This document shows, one piece after another, positions 56,241 through 64,000 of a stretch of DNA of 64,000 bases. Made by a program: the position numbers and the translations under genes. This stretch comes from Streptomyces parvus (GTDB lineage: Bacteria > Actinomycetota > Actinomycetes > Streptomycetales > Streptomycetaceae): assembly GCF_014648875.1 (NCBI RefSeq), contig NZ_BMRY01000002.1, forward strand, positions 310,001 to 374,000, written 5' to 3'. The notes under the pieces were generated by a model. That model saw only the letters and a program-made list of their open reading frames with translations, did not search any database and was not told the DNA's origin. The stretch's first letter is position 1, and each line of letters begins with the position of its first letter.

Positions 56241-57908
56241 ATGACAGCCGCACACACCATCATGACGCCCGATCAGACCACCCGAGCCATCGAACTCCGC
56301 ACCGCCGCCCGCCTACTGGAACCGGGGGTGGGCCGTCGGCGCTTCCTGACCGTCACCGGGGCCGCCGCCGCGCTCGCCTTCGCCGTCAACCTGCCCGCCG
56401 CCGGGACGGCGAGCGCCGCCGAGGCCGATGCCCGCCGGATCGCCGAGGACCCCTTCACCCTCGGCGTCGCCTCCGGTGATCCGCACCCCACGTCCGTCCT
56501 GATCTGGACCCGGCTCGCGCCCCGCCCCTTCGAACCGGGCGGCGGACTGCCGCGCGGCCGCATCGAGGTGCGCTGGGAGATCGCCCGCGACGAGCGCTTC
56601 CGCCGGATCGAGCGGCGCGGCTCGGTCACCGCCCACCCCGAGTTCGCCCACAGCGTCCGCGCCGAGGTCCAGGGCCTCGACTCCGGCCGCCTCTACTACT
56701 ACCGCTTCCGCACCGGCAGCTGGACCAGCCCGGTCGGCCGCACCCGCACCGCCCCCGCCCCCGGCGCCCGCAACAGCTCCCTCACCCTGGCCGCCGTCTC
56801 CTGCCAGGCGTACCACGACGGGTACTTCACCGCCCACCGCCACCTCGCGGCCGAGGACGTCGACGTCGTCTTCCACCTCGGCGACTACCTCTACGAGTAC
56901 GCCGTCAACGCCACCGGCGGGGCCCGCAACTACACCGACCGCCGCCTCCCGGACCTCTTCAACCGCGAGACGACGACGCTGGAGGACTACCGGCTGCGCT
57001 ACGCCCTCTACAAGTCCGACCCGGACCTGCGCGCCGCCCACGCCGCCCACCCCTTCGTCGTCACCTGGGACGACCACGAGACCGAGAACAACTACGCGGG
57101 CGAGATCCCCGAGAACAACGTCACCCCCGAGGAGTTCCTGCTCCGCCGGGCCGCCGCGTACCGCGCGTACTGGGAGAACCAGCCGCTGCGCACCCCGCAG
57201 CGCCCCACCGGACCCGACATGACGCTCTACCGCCGCCTCCGCTTCGGCCGGCTCGCCCAGTTCGACATCCTCGACACCCGCCAGTACCGCGACGACCAGG
57301 CGTACGGCGACGGCTGGCGCACCCCCGGCCCCGAGTCCGAGGACCCCGCGCGCACCATGACCGGGGCCACCCAGGAACGCTGGCTGATCAACGGCTGGCG
57401 GGCCTCGAACGCCACCTGGAACGTCGTCCCGCAGCAGGTCACCTTCGCTCAGCGACGCGATGTACCCACCGACTCCTACAAGCTCTCCATGGACTCCTGG
57501 GACGGCTACCCCGCCTCCCGGCAGCGGGTGCTGGCCGGGGCCGAGGCCGCCGGGGTGGACAACCTGATGGTCCTCACCGGCGACGTGCACGTCTCCTACG
57601 CCTTCGACCTGAAGAAGGACTTCGCCGACCCCGCGTCGCGCACCGTCGGCACGGAGATCGTCACCACCTCCATCGCCAGCGGCAAGGACGGCGCGGACCG
57701 GCCCGCCAACTGGGAGAACCAGACCCGCGCCAACCCGCATCTCAAGCACTACAACGGGCGGCGCGGCTACGCGCTCGTCACCCTCGGCACGACGGAGGCC
57801 CGCGCCGACTTCCGTACGGTCGCGGCCGTCACGACCCCCGGCGCACCCGTCACCACCGCGGCCTCGTTCGTCACGGAGGCCGGGAACCCGGGACTCAACC
57901 CGGCCTGA
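56241..57908 (+). CDS. phoD: PhoD-type alkaline phosphatase, Tat-exported
   Basis: A 555-residue secreted phosphodiesterase/phosphatase. A twin-arginine signal (RRRFLTV at 32-38, then [20 protein letters not shown]) directs folded export. A PhoD_N beta domain follows ([20 protein letters not shown]). The metallophosphatase part shows [23 protein letters not shown] and [10 protein letters not shown], whose Asp, Asn and His residues bind the Fe/Ca cluster. GGAGG lies four to five bases before the ATG. Phosphate control is expected from the family, but I see no convincing PHO box upstream. The oxidoreductase gene converges after six bases. Confidence 0.93.
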   Translation: MTAAHTIMTPDQTTRAIELRTAARLLEPGVGRRRFLTVTGAAAALAFAVNLPAAGTASAAEADARRIAEDPFTLGVASGDPHPTSVLIWTRLAPRPFEPGGGLPRGRIEVRWEIARDERFRRIERRGSVTAHPEFAHSVRAEVQGLDSGRLYYYRFRTGSWTSPVGRTRTAPAPGARNSSLTLAAVSCQAYHDGYFTAHRHLAAEDVDVVFHLGDYLYEYAVNATGGARNYTDRRLPDLFNRETTTLEDYRLRYALYKSDPDLRAAHAAHPFVVTWDDHETENNYAGEIPENNVTPEEFLLRRAAAYRAYWENQPLRTPQRPTGPDMTLYRRLRFGRLAQFDILDTRQYRDDQAYGDGWRTPGPESEDPARTMTGATQERWLINGWRASNATWNVVPQQVTFAQRRDVPTDSYKLSMDSWDGYPASRQRVLAGAEAAGVDNLMVLTGDVHVSYAFDLKKDFADPASRTVGTEIVTTSIASGKDGADRPANWENQTRANPHLKHYNGRRGYALVTLGTTEARADFRTVAAVTTPGAPVTTAASFVTEAGNPGLNPA

Positions 57909-57914
57909 GAGGGC

Positions 57915-58910
57915 TCAGGCGTCCGCCGGGTAGCGGACGCCGATGCGGTCCCGTACCGCGTCGAGCGTCCGCATCACCGCCAGCGAACCCTCCAACGGGA
58001 CGAGCGGCGACTCCGGCTCGCCCGCCCGCACCGCGCGCGCCACCTCGACCGCCTCGTACTGCATGCCGGACAGCCCCTGCGGGCCCGGCCCCGACGTGAT
58101 CGTCTCCGGCTCCGCACCCGCCCGCCGCAGCACGAAGTGGTCCGGGTGGAAGAAGTCGCGCGGGAGGTCGATCCGGCCCTCCGTGCCGATCACGGTGGCC
58201 GCCGTCGGATGGTGGCCGACGATCGAGCAGGACAGCAGCGCGGTCGCACCGGAGTCCCAGCCGAGCAGCATGCCCGTGTTCAGGTCCACGCCCTCGGGGG
58301 AGAGCAGCGCGTCGGCCTGGACGCGGTCCGGCTCGCCCAGCAGCAGATGGGCGAACGAGACCGGGTAGACCCCGAGGTCCAGCAGGGCCCCGCCGCCGAG
58401 GGCCGGGTCGCGCAGCCGGTGGCCGGGGGCGAAGTCGCCCGCGAAGCCGAAGTCCGCCTGCACGGTGCGGATCTCGCCGATCGCCCCGTCCCGGACCAGC
58501 TCGGTCAGCCGGCGGACCACCGGGTTGAGGTAGGTCCACATGGCCTCCATCAGGAACAGGCCCTGCTCCCGGGCGAGCGCCACCAGCTCCTTCGCCTCCC
58601 GGCTGTTGAGCGTGAACGCCTTCTCGCACAGCACGTGCTTCCCCGCCTTCAGCGCGAGCGAGGCCGCCGCGTGGTGCGCCGAGTGCGGGGTGGCCACGTA
58701 GACCACGTCCACCGTGTCGTCGGCGACCAGCTCCGCCCAGCTCCCATGGGCCCGGGCGATCTGGTGCCGGTCGGCGAAGGCCCGCGCCGAGGCCTCCGTG
58801 CGCGAGGCGACGGCCACCACCTCGGCGTCCGGGAGCCCCTGTACGTCCGTCGTGAAGGTCGCGGCTATGCCGCCCGTCGCCAGAACACCCCAGCGCACCG
58901 TGTCACTCAT
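57915..58910 (-). CDS. Gfo/Idh/MocA-family oxidoreductase
   Basis: A 331-residue NAD(P)-dependent sugar or polyol dehydrogenase-like protein. The Rossmann part has WGVLATGGIAATFTTDVQG (near 7-25), AVASRTEASARAFA and YVATPHSAHHAAASLALKAG, followed by the EKAFTLN motif with the cofactor and substrate-binding E-K. The C-terminal half-barrel shows DFGFAGDFAPGHRLRDPALG and GGGALLDLGVYPV with catalytic His/Asp neighbours. I chose the ATG at 58908-58910 (GAGGTG upstream); an earlier in-frame ATG adds 13 residues. Substrate unknown. Confidence 0.92.
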   Translation of the reverse strand: MSDTVRWGVLATGGIAATFTTDVQGLPDAEVVAVASRTEASARAFADRHQIARAHGSWAELVADDTVDVVYVATPHSAHHAAASLALKAGKHVLCEKAFTLNSREAKELVALAREQGLFLMEAMWTYLNPVVRRLTELVRDGAIGEIRTVQADFGFAGDFAPGHRLRDPALGGGALLDLGVYPVSFAHLLLGEPDRVQADALLSPEGVDLNTGMLLGWDSGATALLSCSIVGHHPTAATVIGTEGRIDLPRDFFHPDHFVLRRAGAEPETITSGPGPQGLSGMQYEAVEVARAVRAGEPESPLVPLEGSLAVMRTLDAVRDRIGVRYPADA

Positions 58911-58999
58911 GCCCGCCACCTCAGCCCACCCGAAAAAGGTATCGACCACTCCGGTCGAGCTGAGAGCATAGATGCGGATTCAACGATGTGGAGATGAGA

Positions 59000-60334
59000 A
59001 TGCCGGAGAGCGGCGGCGGCCGGGCCCAGCGAGAGCACATACCCCCCTCCGGGACCGGAAGCGGAACCGGGACCGGACCCGGAACCCACGGGCTCCCCGC
59101 CCCGGTGGCGAAGGCCGCCCGGCGCACCGGACTCCTGGTCACCCTGGTCCTCGGCGGGCTCACCGCCCTGCCGCCGCTGTCGATGGACATGTACCTCCCG
59201 GCGCTCCCCGCCGTCACCGACTCCCTGAGCGCCCCCGCCGCCACCATCCAGCTCACCCTGACCGCGTGCCTCGCCGGAATGGCGCTCGGCCAGCTCGTCG
59301 TCGGCCCCATGAGCGACCGCTGGGGCCGCCGCACCCCGCTGCTCCTCGGCATGGTCGTCTACGTCCTCGCCACCGCGATCTGCGCCCTGGCCCCCACCGC
59401 CGGACTCCTCATCGGCTTCCGCCTCCTCCAGGGGCTCGCGGGCGCGGCCGGGATCGTCATCGCCCGGGCCGTGGTGCGCGACCTCTACGACGGCGTGGAG
59501 ATGGCCCGCTTCTTCTCCACCCTGATGCTGATCTCCGGCGCCGCCCCGATCATCGCGCCGCTGATCGGCGGGCAGGTCCTGCGGGTCACCGACTGGCGGG
59601 GCATCTTCGTCGTGCTGACCGTCGTCGGCATCGTGCTCACCCTCGTCGTGTGGAAGTGGCTGCACGAGACGCTGCCGCCCGCCGCCCGCCACACCGGCGG
59701 TGTCACCGACGCCCTGCGCACGATGCGCGGGCTGCTCGCCGACCGGGTCTTCACCGGCTACATGGTCGCGGGCGGGCTCGCCTTCGCCGTCCTGTTCGCG
59801 TACATCTCCGCCTCCCCGTTCGTCGTCCAGGAGATCTACGGGGCCTCGCCGCAGACCTTCAGCCTGCTCTTCGGGCTCAACTCCATCGGCCTGATCGCCG
59901 TCGGGCAGATCAACGGCAAGCTCCTCGTGGGCCGGTTCCGCCTCGACAAGGTGCTCGGCTTCGGCCTCGCCGTGATCGTGCTGGCCGCCGTCGCACTGCT
60001 GCTCATGACGACCGGCGTCTTCGGCGAGGTCGGGCTCGTCCCGGTCGCCGCCGGGCTGTTCGTGCTGATGTCGGCGATGGGCCTCGCGATGCCGAACACC
60101 AACGCCCAGGCCCTCATGCGGACCAAGCACGCGGCGGGTTCCGCCTCCGCGCTGCTGGGAACGTCCTCGTTCCTCATCGGGGCCGTCGCCTCCCCGCTGG
60201 TCGGCATCGCGGGGGAGGAAACGGCCGTCCCGATGGCCGTCGTCCAGGTGAGCTGCGCGGTGGCGGCGGTGGCCTGCTTCCTGCTCCTGTGCCGCCCCTG
60301 GCAGCGCGCGGGACGCGAGGCCGACGGCCTCTGA
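59000..60334 (+). CDS. Bcr/CflA-type MFS multidrug exporter
   Basis: A 444-residue, 12-helix exporter of the Bcr/CflA group. The family start LPPLSMDMYLPALPAVTDSL is in helix 1, VVGPMSDRWGRRTPLL after helix 2, and FRLLQGLAGAAGIVIARAVV in helix 4, all well kept. A 35-residue Gly/Thr-rich tail precedes helix 1. I chose the ATG at 59000 because GGAG stands six bases upstream; GTG at 58988 and ATG at 58994 are also in frame. Members export bicyclomycin, chloramphenicol or sulfonamides; the substrate here is unknown. Confidence 0.93.
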   Translation: MPESGGGRAQREHIPPSGTGSGTGTGPGTHGLPAPVAKAARRTGLLVTLVLGGLTALPPLSMDMYLPALPAVTDSLSAPAATIQLTLTACLAGMALGQLVVGPMSDRWGRRTPLLLGMVVYVLATAICALAPTAGLLIGFRLLQGLAGAAGIVIARAVVRDLYDGVEMARFFSTLMLISGAAPIIAPLIGGQVLRVTDWRGIFVVLTVVGIVLTLVVWKWLHETLPPAARHTGGVTDALRTMRGLLADRVFTGYMVAGGLAFAVLFAYISASPFVVQEIYGASPQTFSLLFGLNSIGLIAVGQINGKLLVGRFRLDKVLGFGLAVIVLAAVALLLMTTGVFGEVGLVPVAAGLFVLMSAMGLAMPNTNAQALMRTKHAAGSASALLGTSSFLIGAVASPLVGIAGEETAVPMAVVQVSCAVAAVACFLLLCRPWQRAGREADGL

Positions 60335-60368
60335 GCCTCCGAGGAGCCGGCCGGGGAGGGCCGGGCCG

Positions 60369-60441
60369 GTGCGCGTCCGGGGGGCTCAGCCCGTGCGCGT
60401 CCGGGAGGGCTCAGCCCGTGCGCGTCCGGGGGGCTCAGCCC
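60369..60441. repeat. Three tandem 24-25-base repeats over a gene 3' end
   Basis: Units at 60369-60392, 60393-60417 and 60418-60441 start GTGCGCGTCCGG and end GGCTCAGCCC; the middle one has one extra base. The last copy contains the stop codon (60435-60437) and final codons of the leftward lipoprotein gene, so the gene end has been copied three times. Confidence 0.93.
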
Positions 60442-61754
60442 GTGCGCGGGTAGCCGATCAGATGCGTACGGTCCTGCCGGTCCGTCCAGCGGAACACCCC
60501 GACCCCCGTCGTCTCCGTCCCCGGCAGCCGGGCATTGCGCGACAGCCGCTCGGTGCTCCAGGTCGCGAAGTCCATCGCGACCGGGAGCCCGCCGCCGGAC
60601 AGCGCCTCCGAGGCGTCGCGCGCGTTCTCCGCCCCGTACGCGATGCCGTCGTCCGTCACCGTGGCCAGCGTCAGATGCGCGGTGCCGCCCTCGTCCTCGA
60701 AGCAGCGGCCCTGCTTCGCCTCCAGGTCGAAGGCGAGGTTCCCGGCGATCAGATAGTCGCCCGAGGGGGAGAGGACGGCCTGTGGATAGCGCCCCGGCTT
60801 TATGGCCGGCTTGTGGCACTCCACCGAGGTGAGCACCTCCCCGGTCGCCGCGTCGTGCACCGCCCACAGCTCGTGGGTCGCCGCCCGCTTGGTCTTCTTC
60901 GCGGGCTGCCACTTGGCCAGCACCTGGTCCGGGGTCATCGACGTCACCACCCCGCTGTCCCTCTCGGTCCCCTTGGGCGCGACGTTCCGGCTGAACCAGC
61001 CACCGCGCACCCAGAACTCCCGCGCCCCGCCCACCAGCAGGCCGTCGGCGGTCCGGCCGTGCACCTCGGTGAGCTGTTTGCAGGCCGGGCAGCCCTTGGG
61101 ATAGCCGAGCTTGTCCGCGCCCAGCTCGGACACCTCACCGGTGACCGGGTCGATCAGGGTGCTGTTCGCCTTCGCGTCGCTGATCACGATGCCCGGCCCG
61201 GTCGTGGTCACCTTCGGGGCCCCGGACCACGGCACCTCGACCCGCTGCCGGTTCCCGTTGGTCACGTCGTACAGATCCAGGGCGAGGAAGGTGTCCTCCG
61301 GCGAAAGACCGTCGCCGACCTTCCCGTACGACCAGGTCACGAAGAACTGCCGGTCGCCCTTGGCCACCGTGGCGAGCTTCGGGTAGTGCAGCGGGTCCGG
61401 CGGCTGCCAGGCCTGTCCCCGCCAGCCCAGCTCGCCGGTGGCCGTGTCGACCGTGCGCAACCGGTAGCGGCTCTCCTCGGACCGCTCCAGATAGGCCAGC
61501 AGGCCCGTGGAGTGGGAGACGGCGACATCGGGGGAGGAGCCGATGATCTCCCAGCCCCGGTCCGTCGTGTACTGGGGCGGAACGGTCAGCCGTGTCACCG
61601 GGCCCGCGCTCGGCAGCACCGGCTTCGCCGAGGCGGTGGCCCCGCTGTCCCTCTTCTCGCCCTCGGGGTCGCCGCCGCAGGTGGCCAGCAGCAGGAGCAG
61701 GGCGAGAAAGACCACCCCGCCGACCAGCGTCAGCCGCACGATCTTCTGCCTCAT
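60435..61754 (-). CDS. Lipoprotein with predicted beta-propeller
   Basis: A 439-residue exported protein. The start MRQKIVRLTLVGG leads into a signal segment ending at LLATC, a plausible lipobox. The mature part has repeated PQQ/WD-like strands with Trp and Gly turns (RYRLRTVDTATGELGWRGQA, TLIDPVTGEVSELGADK, AVHDAATGEVLTSVE). CPAC near 240 and two further cysteines might form disulphides. No enzyme motif is seen. GGGGGAG lies just before the ATG at 61752-61754. A surface scaffold or sensor role is a guess. Confidence 0.83.
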   Translation of the reverse strand: MRQKIVRLTLVGGVVFLALLLLLATCGGDPEGEKRDSGATASAKPVLPSAGPVTRLTVPPQYTTDRGWEIIGSSPDVAVSHSTGLLAYLERSEESRYRLRTVDTATGELGWRGQAWQPPDPLHYPKLATVAKGDRQFFVTWSYGKVGDGLSPEDTFLALDLYDVTNGNRQRVEVPWSGAPKVTTTGPGIVISDAKANSTLIDPVTGEVSELGADKLGYPKGCPACKQLTEVHGRTADGLLVGGAREFWVRGGWFSRNVAPKGTERDSGVVTSMTPDQVLAKWQPAKKTKRAATHELWAVHDAATGEVLTSVECHKPAIKPGRYPQAVLSPSGDYLIAGNLAFDLEAKQGRCFEDEGGTAHLTLATVTDDGIAYGAENARDASEALSGGGLPVAMDFATWSTERLSRNARLPGTETTGVGVFRWTDRQDRTHLIGYPRTG

Positions 61755-61985
61755 GGCTCCCCCGCTGGACCATCTTGATCTGGTGCCGTGCACGCGCGGG
61801 CCAGCGTAGCAACAGGCCTCCGGCCACGTGGAGTTCGCCGGATTCCTGTTCCGTACCGGTTACGTGAACCCCGGGTGCGGGCCCGCCCGGCGCCTCGTGC
61901 CGCTCGCGTACGTCCCCGCCTACCCCCTCCCGTACCGGCGGAAGCGGAATGCGGCCGACGGGTCGCCTCCGCCTACAATTCGGCG

Positions 61986-62981
61986 GTGAACGTCACCCTC
62001 CCCACCGCACAGTCCCTGCGCGCGGCGCTGGCCGGGCTGCTCGACGGACTGCCGCCCAAACAGGCCGCGCAGGCCGTCGACCGGCTGATCGCCAGCTACC
62101 GCGGGGAGACCCCGACGAACGCCCCGATCCTGCGGGACCGCTCCGACGTCGTCGCGTACGCCGCGTACCGGATGCCCGCCACCTTCGAAGCCGTACGGTC
62201 CGCCCTCGACGCCCTCGTCGAGGCCGCGCCCGACTGGACGCCGGCCACCCACACCGACATCGGCGGCGGCACGGGCGCGGCGAGCTGGGCGGTCGCCGGC
62301 GCCTGGGCGGGCCCCGCCACCACCGTCCTGGACTGGGCCGAACCGGCCCTCGCGCTCGGCCGTGAACTGGCCGAGGCGTCCGGTGTGCCCTCGCTCCGCG
62401 CCGCGCGCTGGGAGCGGGCCCGGATCGGCGCGGCCCTGGAGCTGGCCCCGGCGGACCTGATCACCGTCAGCTACGTCCTCAAGGAGCTCCCGGCAGCCGC
62501 CAGGACCGAACTGGTCGACGCGGCCGCCGGAGCCGGGCAGGCCGTGGTGATCGTCGAGCCCGGCACCCCCGACGGCTACGCCCGGATCATCGAGGCCCGC
62601 GACCGGCTGACCGCCGCCGGGCTGCGGATCGCGGCCCCCTGCCCGCACAGCGACGCCTGCCCGATCGCGCCCGGGACCGACTGGTGCCACTTCTCGGCCC
62701 GGGTCAGCCGCTCCTCGCTGCACCGGCAGGTCAAGGGCGGCTCGCTGAGCCACGAGGACGAGAAGTTCAGTTACGTCGTCGGCACCCGCTTCCCCGCCGT
62801 CCCGGCGCCCGCCCGGATCACCCGCAAACCGCAGATCCGCAAGGGCCTGGTCCAGCTGGAGCTGTGCACCCGGGACGAGGGGCTGGACCGCGCCACGGTG
62901 AGCAAGCGCCACGGCGAGCTGTACCGGGCGGCCAGGGACGTCGCCTGGGGCGATCCCTGGCCGCCGGAAGGCACCGGCTGA
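61986..62981 (+). CDS. Rsm22-like methyltransferase-fold ribosome protein
   Basis: A 331-residue homologue of mitochondrial Rsm22/METTL17. The SAM-binding region is HTDIGGGTGAASWAVAG (near 95). Four cysteines in and near CPHSDACPI and DWCHFSARVSRSS, with C-terminal KRHGELYRAARDVAWGDPWP, match the Fe-S-binding small-subunit assembly factors of this family. It probably aids ribosome small-subunit maturation. The GTG start has TACAAT ending six bases upstream and no ribosome site, so the transcript is likely leaderless. It diverges from the lipoprotein gene across 231 bases. Confidence 0.9.
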   Translation: MNVTLPTAQSLRAALAGLLDGLPPKQAAQAVDRLIASYRGETPTNAPILRDRSDVVAYAAYRMPATFEAVRSALDALVEAAPDWTPATHTDIGGGTGAASWAVAGAWAGPATTVLDWAEPALALGRELAEASGVPSLRAARWERARIGAALELAPADLITVSYVLKELPAAARTELVDAAAGAGQAVVIVEPGTPDGYARIIEARDRLTAAGLRIAAPCPHSDACPIAPGTDWCHFSARVSRSSLHRQVKGGSLSHEDEKFSYVVGTRFPAVPAPARITRKPQIRKGLVQLELCTRDEGLDRATVSKRHGELYRAARDVAWGDPWPPEGTG

Positions 62982-62990
62982 CGGCAGACC

Positions 62991-63806
62991 CTAGGCCCGC
63001 AGCTCCTGCGTGCAGCACTTCACGCTGCCGCCGCCCTTGAGCAGCTCGCCCAGGTCCATCGGGATCGGCTCGAAGCCCCGGTCCCGCAGGGGATCGAGCA
63101 GCCCGGTCGCGCCCTGCGGCAGCAGCACGTGCCGTCCGTCGCTGACCGAGTTGAGCCCGAACGCCGCCGCGTCCGCCTCCTCGGCCAGCAGCGCGTCCGG
63201 GAACAGCCGGCGCAGCACGGACCGGCTGGCGGCGGAGAACGCGTCCGGGTAGTACATGATCTCGTCGGCCGCCGCGTCCAGCACACAGAGCGCGGTGTCC
63301 AGGTGGTAGTAGCGCGGGTCCACCAGATCGAGGCCGATGACCGGCACCCCGAAGAACTCCTGGGCCTCCATGTGCGAGAGCGGGCTGGAGCGGAAGCCGC
63401 GCCCGGCCAGCAGATAGGAGGCGGTGACGGCGAAGTCCCCCTCGCCCTCGTTGACGTGCTCCGGCTCGTGGACCTCGGCGAAGCCGTTCTCCCGGAACCA
63501 GTCCCGGTGGGCCCCGGCCTCCTCGAACCGCTCCCGGTACGCGAACAGCGCGCCGAGCACCCGGCCGTCGATCACCGTGGCGCCGTTGGCGGCGAAAACC
63601 ATGTCGGGCAGGTCGGGGCGGGGGGTGAGCAGCTCGACGGTGTGGCCGAGGCTCCGGTAGCGGTCGCGCAGGTCCTCCCACTGGGTCTGGGCCAGCGGCA
63701 GGTCGACGGGTTTCGACGGGTCCATCCACGGGTTGATGGAGTAGGTGACCCGGAAGTGCGTCGGAGCGCACATCAGGTAGCGACGAGGGGTGGCGTCACG
63801 GTTCAA
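62991..63806 (-). CDS. Dimethylarginine dimethylaminohydrolase-type enzyme
   Basis: A 271-residue guanidine-modifying enzyme of the DDAH/arginine deiminase superfamily, hydrolysing methylated arginines to citrulline or a related amidine. Key residues are D69 and N74 in DMVFAANGATVID, E122 in NEGEGDFAV, H168 in YYHLDTALC and the nucleophilic Cys in GGGSVKCCTQEL (264/265). I chose a TTG start at 63804-63806, since GGAG lies six bases upstream and conserved sequence begins soon after; the frame upstream reads as non-coding. The last 194 bases of the window (63807-64000) contain no gene that I can support. Confidence 0.9.
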   Translation of the reverse strand: MNRDATPRRYLMCAPTHFRVTYSINPWMDPSKPVDLPLAQTQWEDLRDRYRSLGHTVELLTPRPDLPDMVFAANGATVIDGRVLGALFAYRERFEEAGAHRDWFRENGFAEVHEPEHVNEGEGDFAVTASYLLAGRGFRSSPLSHMEAQEFFGVPVIGLDLVDPRYYHLDTALCVLDAAADEIMYYPDAFSAASRSVLRRLFPDALLAEEADAAAFGLNSVSDGRHVLLPQGATGLLDPLRDRGFEPIPMDLGELLKGGGSVKCCTQELRA

Positions 63807-64000
63807 CTCGGGCTCCTCACGGTCGGCGGCCGGGGCCGCGGAACGGTGGGATGCGCACGGTCTGTGCGTGAGCCCATGGTGCGCCGTGCGGGCCGGATCC
63901 GCAGTGATCCGATCGGGTGGTTCACCGGACGCCGCACAGGACATCATCAGGACGTCACCGGGACACTGCAAGACGATACGTATCGGCTCGTGCGGGGTAG

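Overview
The window is chromosomal DNA of a Streptomyces or a very close relative. GC is very high with strong third-position GC bias. GTG and TTG starts are common, genes are coupled through ATGA, GTGA or TGATG overlaps, and the families are typical of the genus: XRE-DUF5753/DUF397, DUF5336, DUF6271, Tat-exported PhoD and mycothiol-dependent enzymes. No tRNA, rRNA operon, CRISPR array, prophage or intact insertion sequence is visible.

Layout. (1) 1-6078, minus strand: a polymorphic-toxin locus. It holds an SseB-like protein, a helical WXG-type protein and a 1551-residue RHS protein with a small C-terminal nuclease-like domain. An immunity gene is cut off by the left edge. (2) 6185-8534: a WhiJ/AbaA-type regulatory group (XRE-DUF5753, DUF397, anti-sigma-like ATPase) followed by an orphan VapC-type PIN toxin. 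(3) 8557-16278: a compact biosynthetic cluster with no adenylation domain. It contains an amino acid:[carrier protein] ligase of the class II aaRS fold, its carrier protein, a phosphopantetheinyl transferase, a free-standing condensation protein, a PhyH-type oxygenase, a DUF6271 protein and an MFS exporter. The two arms diverge from a region with two DasR-like operators. (4) 16232-16855: a KstR-like TetR repressor. Its consensus box TNNAACNNGTTNNA occurs next to its own gene and before the two catabolic blocks of part 6. (5) 17126-25247: a glycosyltransferase/methyltransferase/toroid-protein operon, then lipoproteins, a mycothiol-dependent enzyme, an F420-type oxidoreductase, DUF5336 and an amidase. 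(6) 25330-36133: an acyl-CoA catabolic region (fused acyl-CoA dehydrogenase, SCPx-type thiolase, MaoC hydratase, alcohol dehydrogenase, 17-beta-HSD4-like SDR) with two efflux pumps. (7) 36219-48359: housekeeping genes, including an orphan siderophore-binding lipoprotein with an iron box, NIF3, a zinc-ribbon coiled-coil protein, RNase H/phosphatase, Eda, YaaA, an RNB ribonuclease, a MerR regulator and RNase P RNA. (8) 48366-63806: single genes and small units (acetyltransferases, MFS plus TetR, PhzF, SDR, PhoD, Gfo/Idh/MocA, Bcr/CflA, Rsm22-like, DDAH).

How the genes work together. In the biosynthetic cluster the ligase would activate an amino acid and place it on the carrier protein, which the adjacent transferase has made holo. 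The condensation protein, oxygenase and DUF6271 protein would then elaborate it, and the MFS protein would export the product. The catabolic blocks supply all four steps of a beta-oxidation turn and share KstR-type boxes, so they probably form one regulon for sterol-like or branched acyl-CoA substrates.

Limits: all family calls come from reading motifs, without database searches. Substrates and products are inferred.
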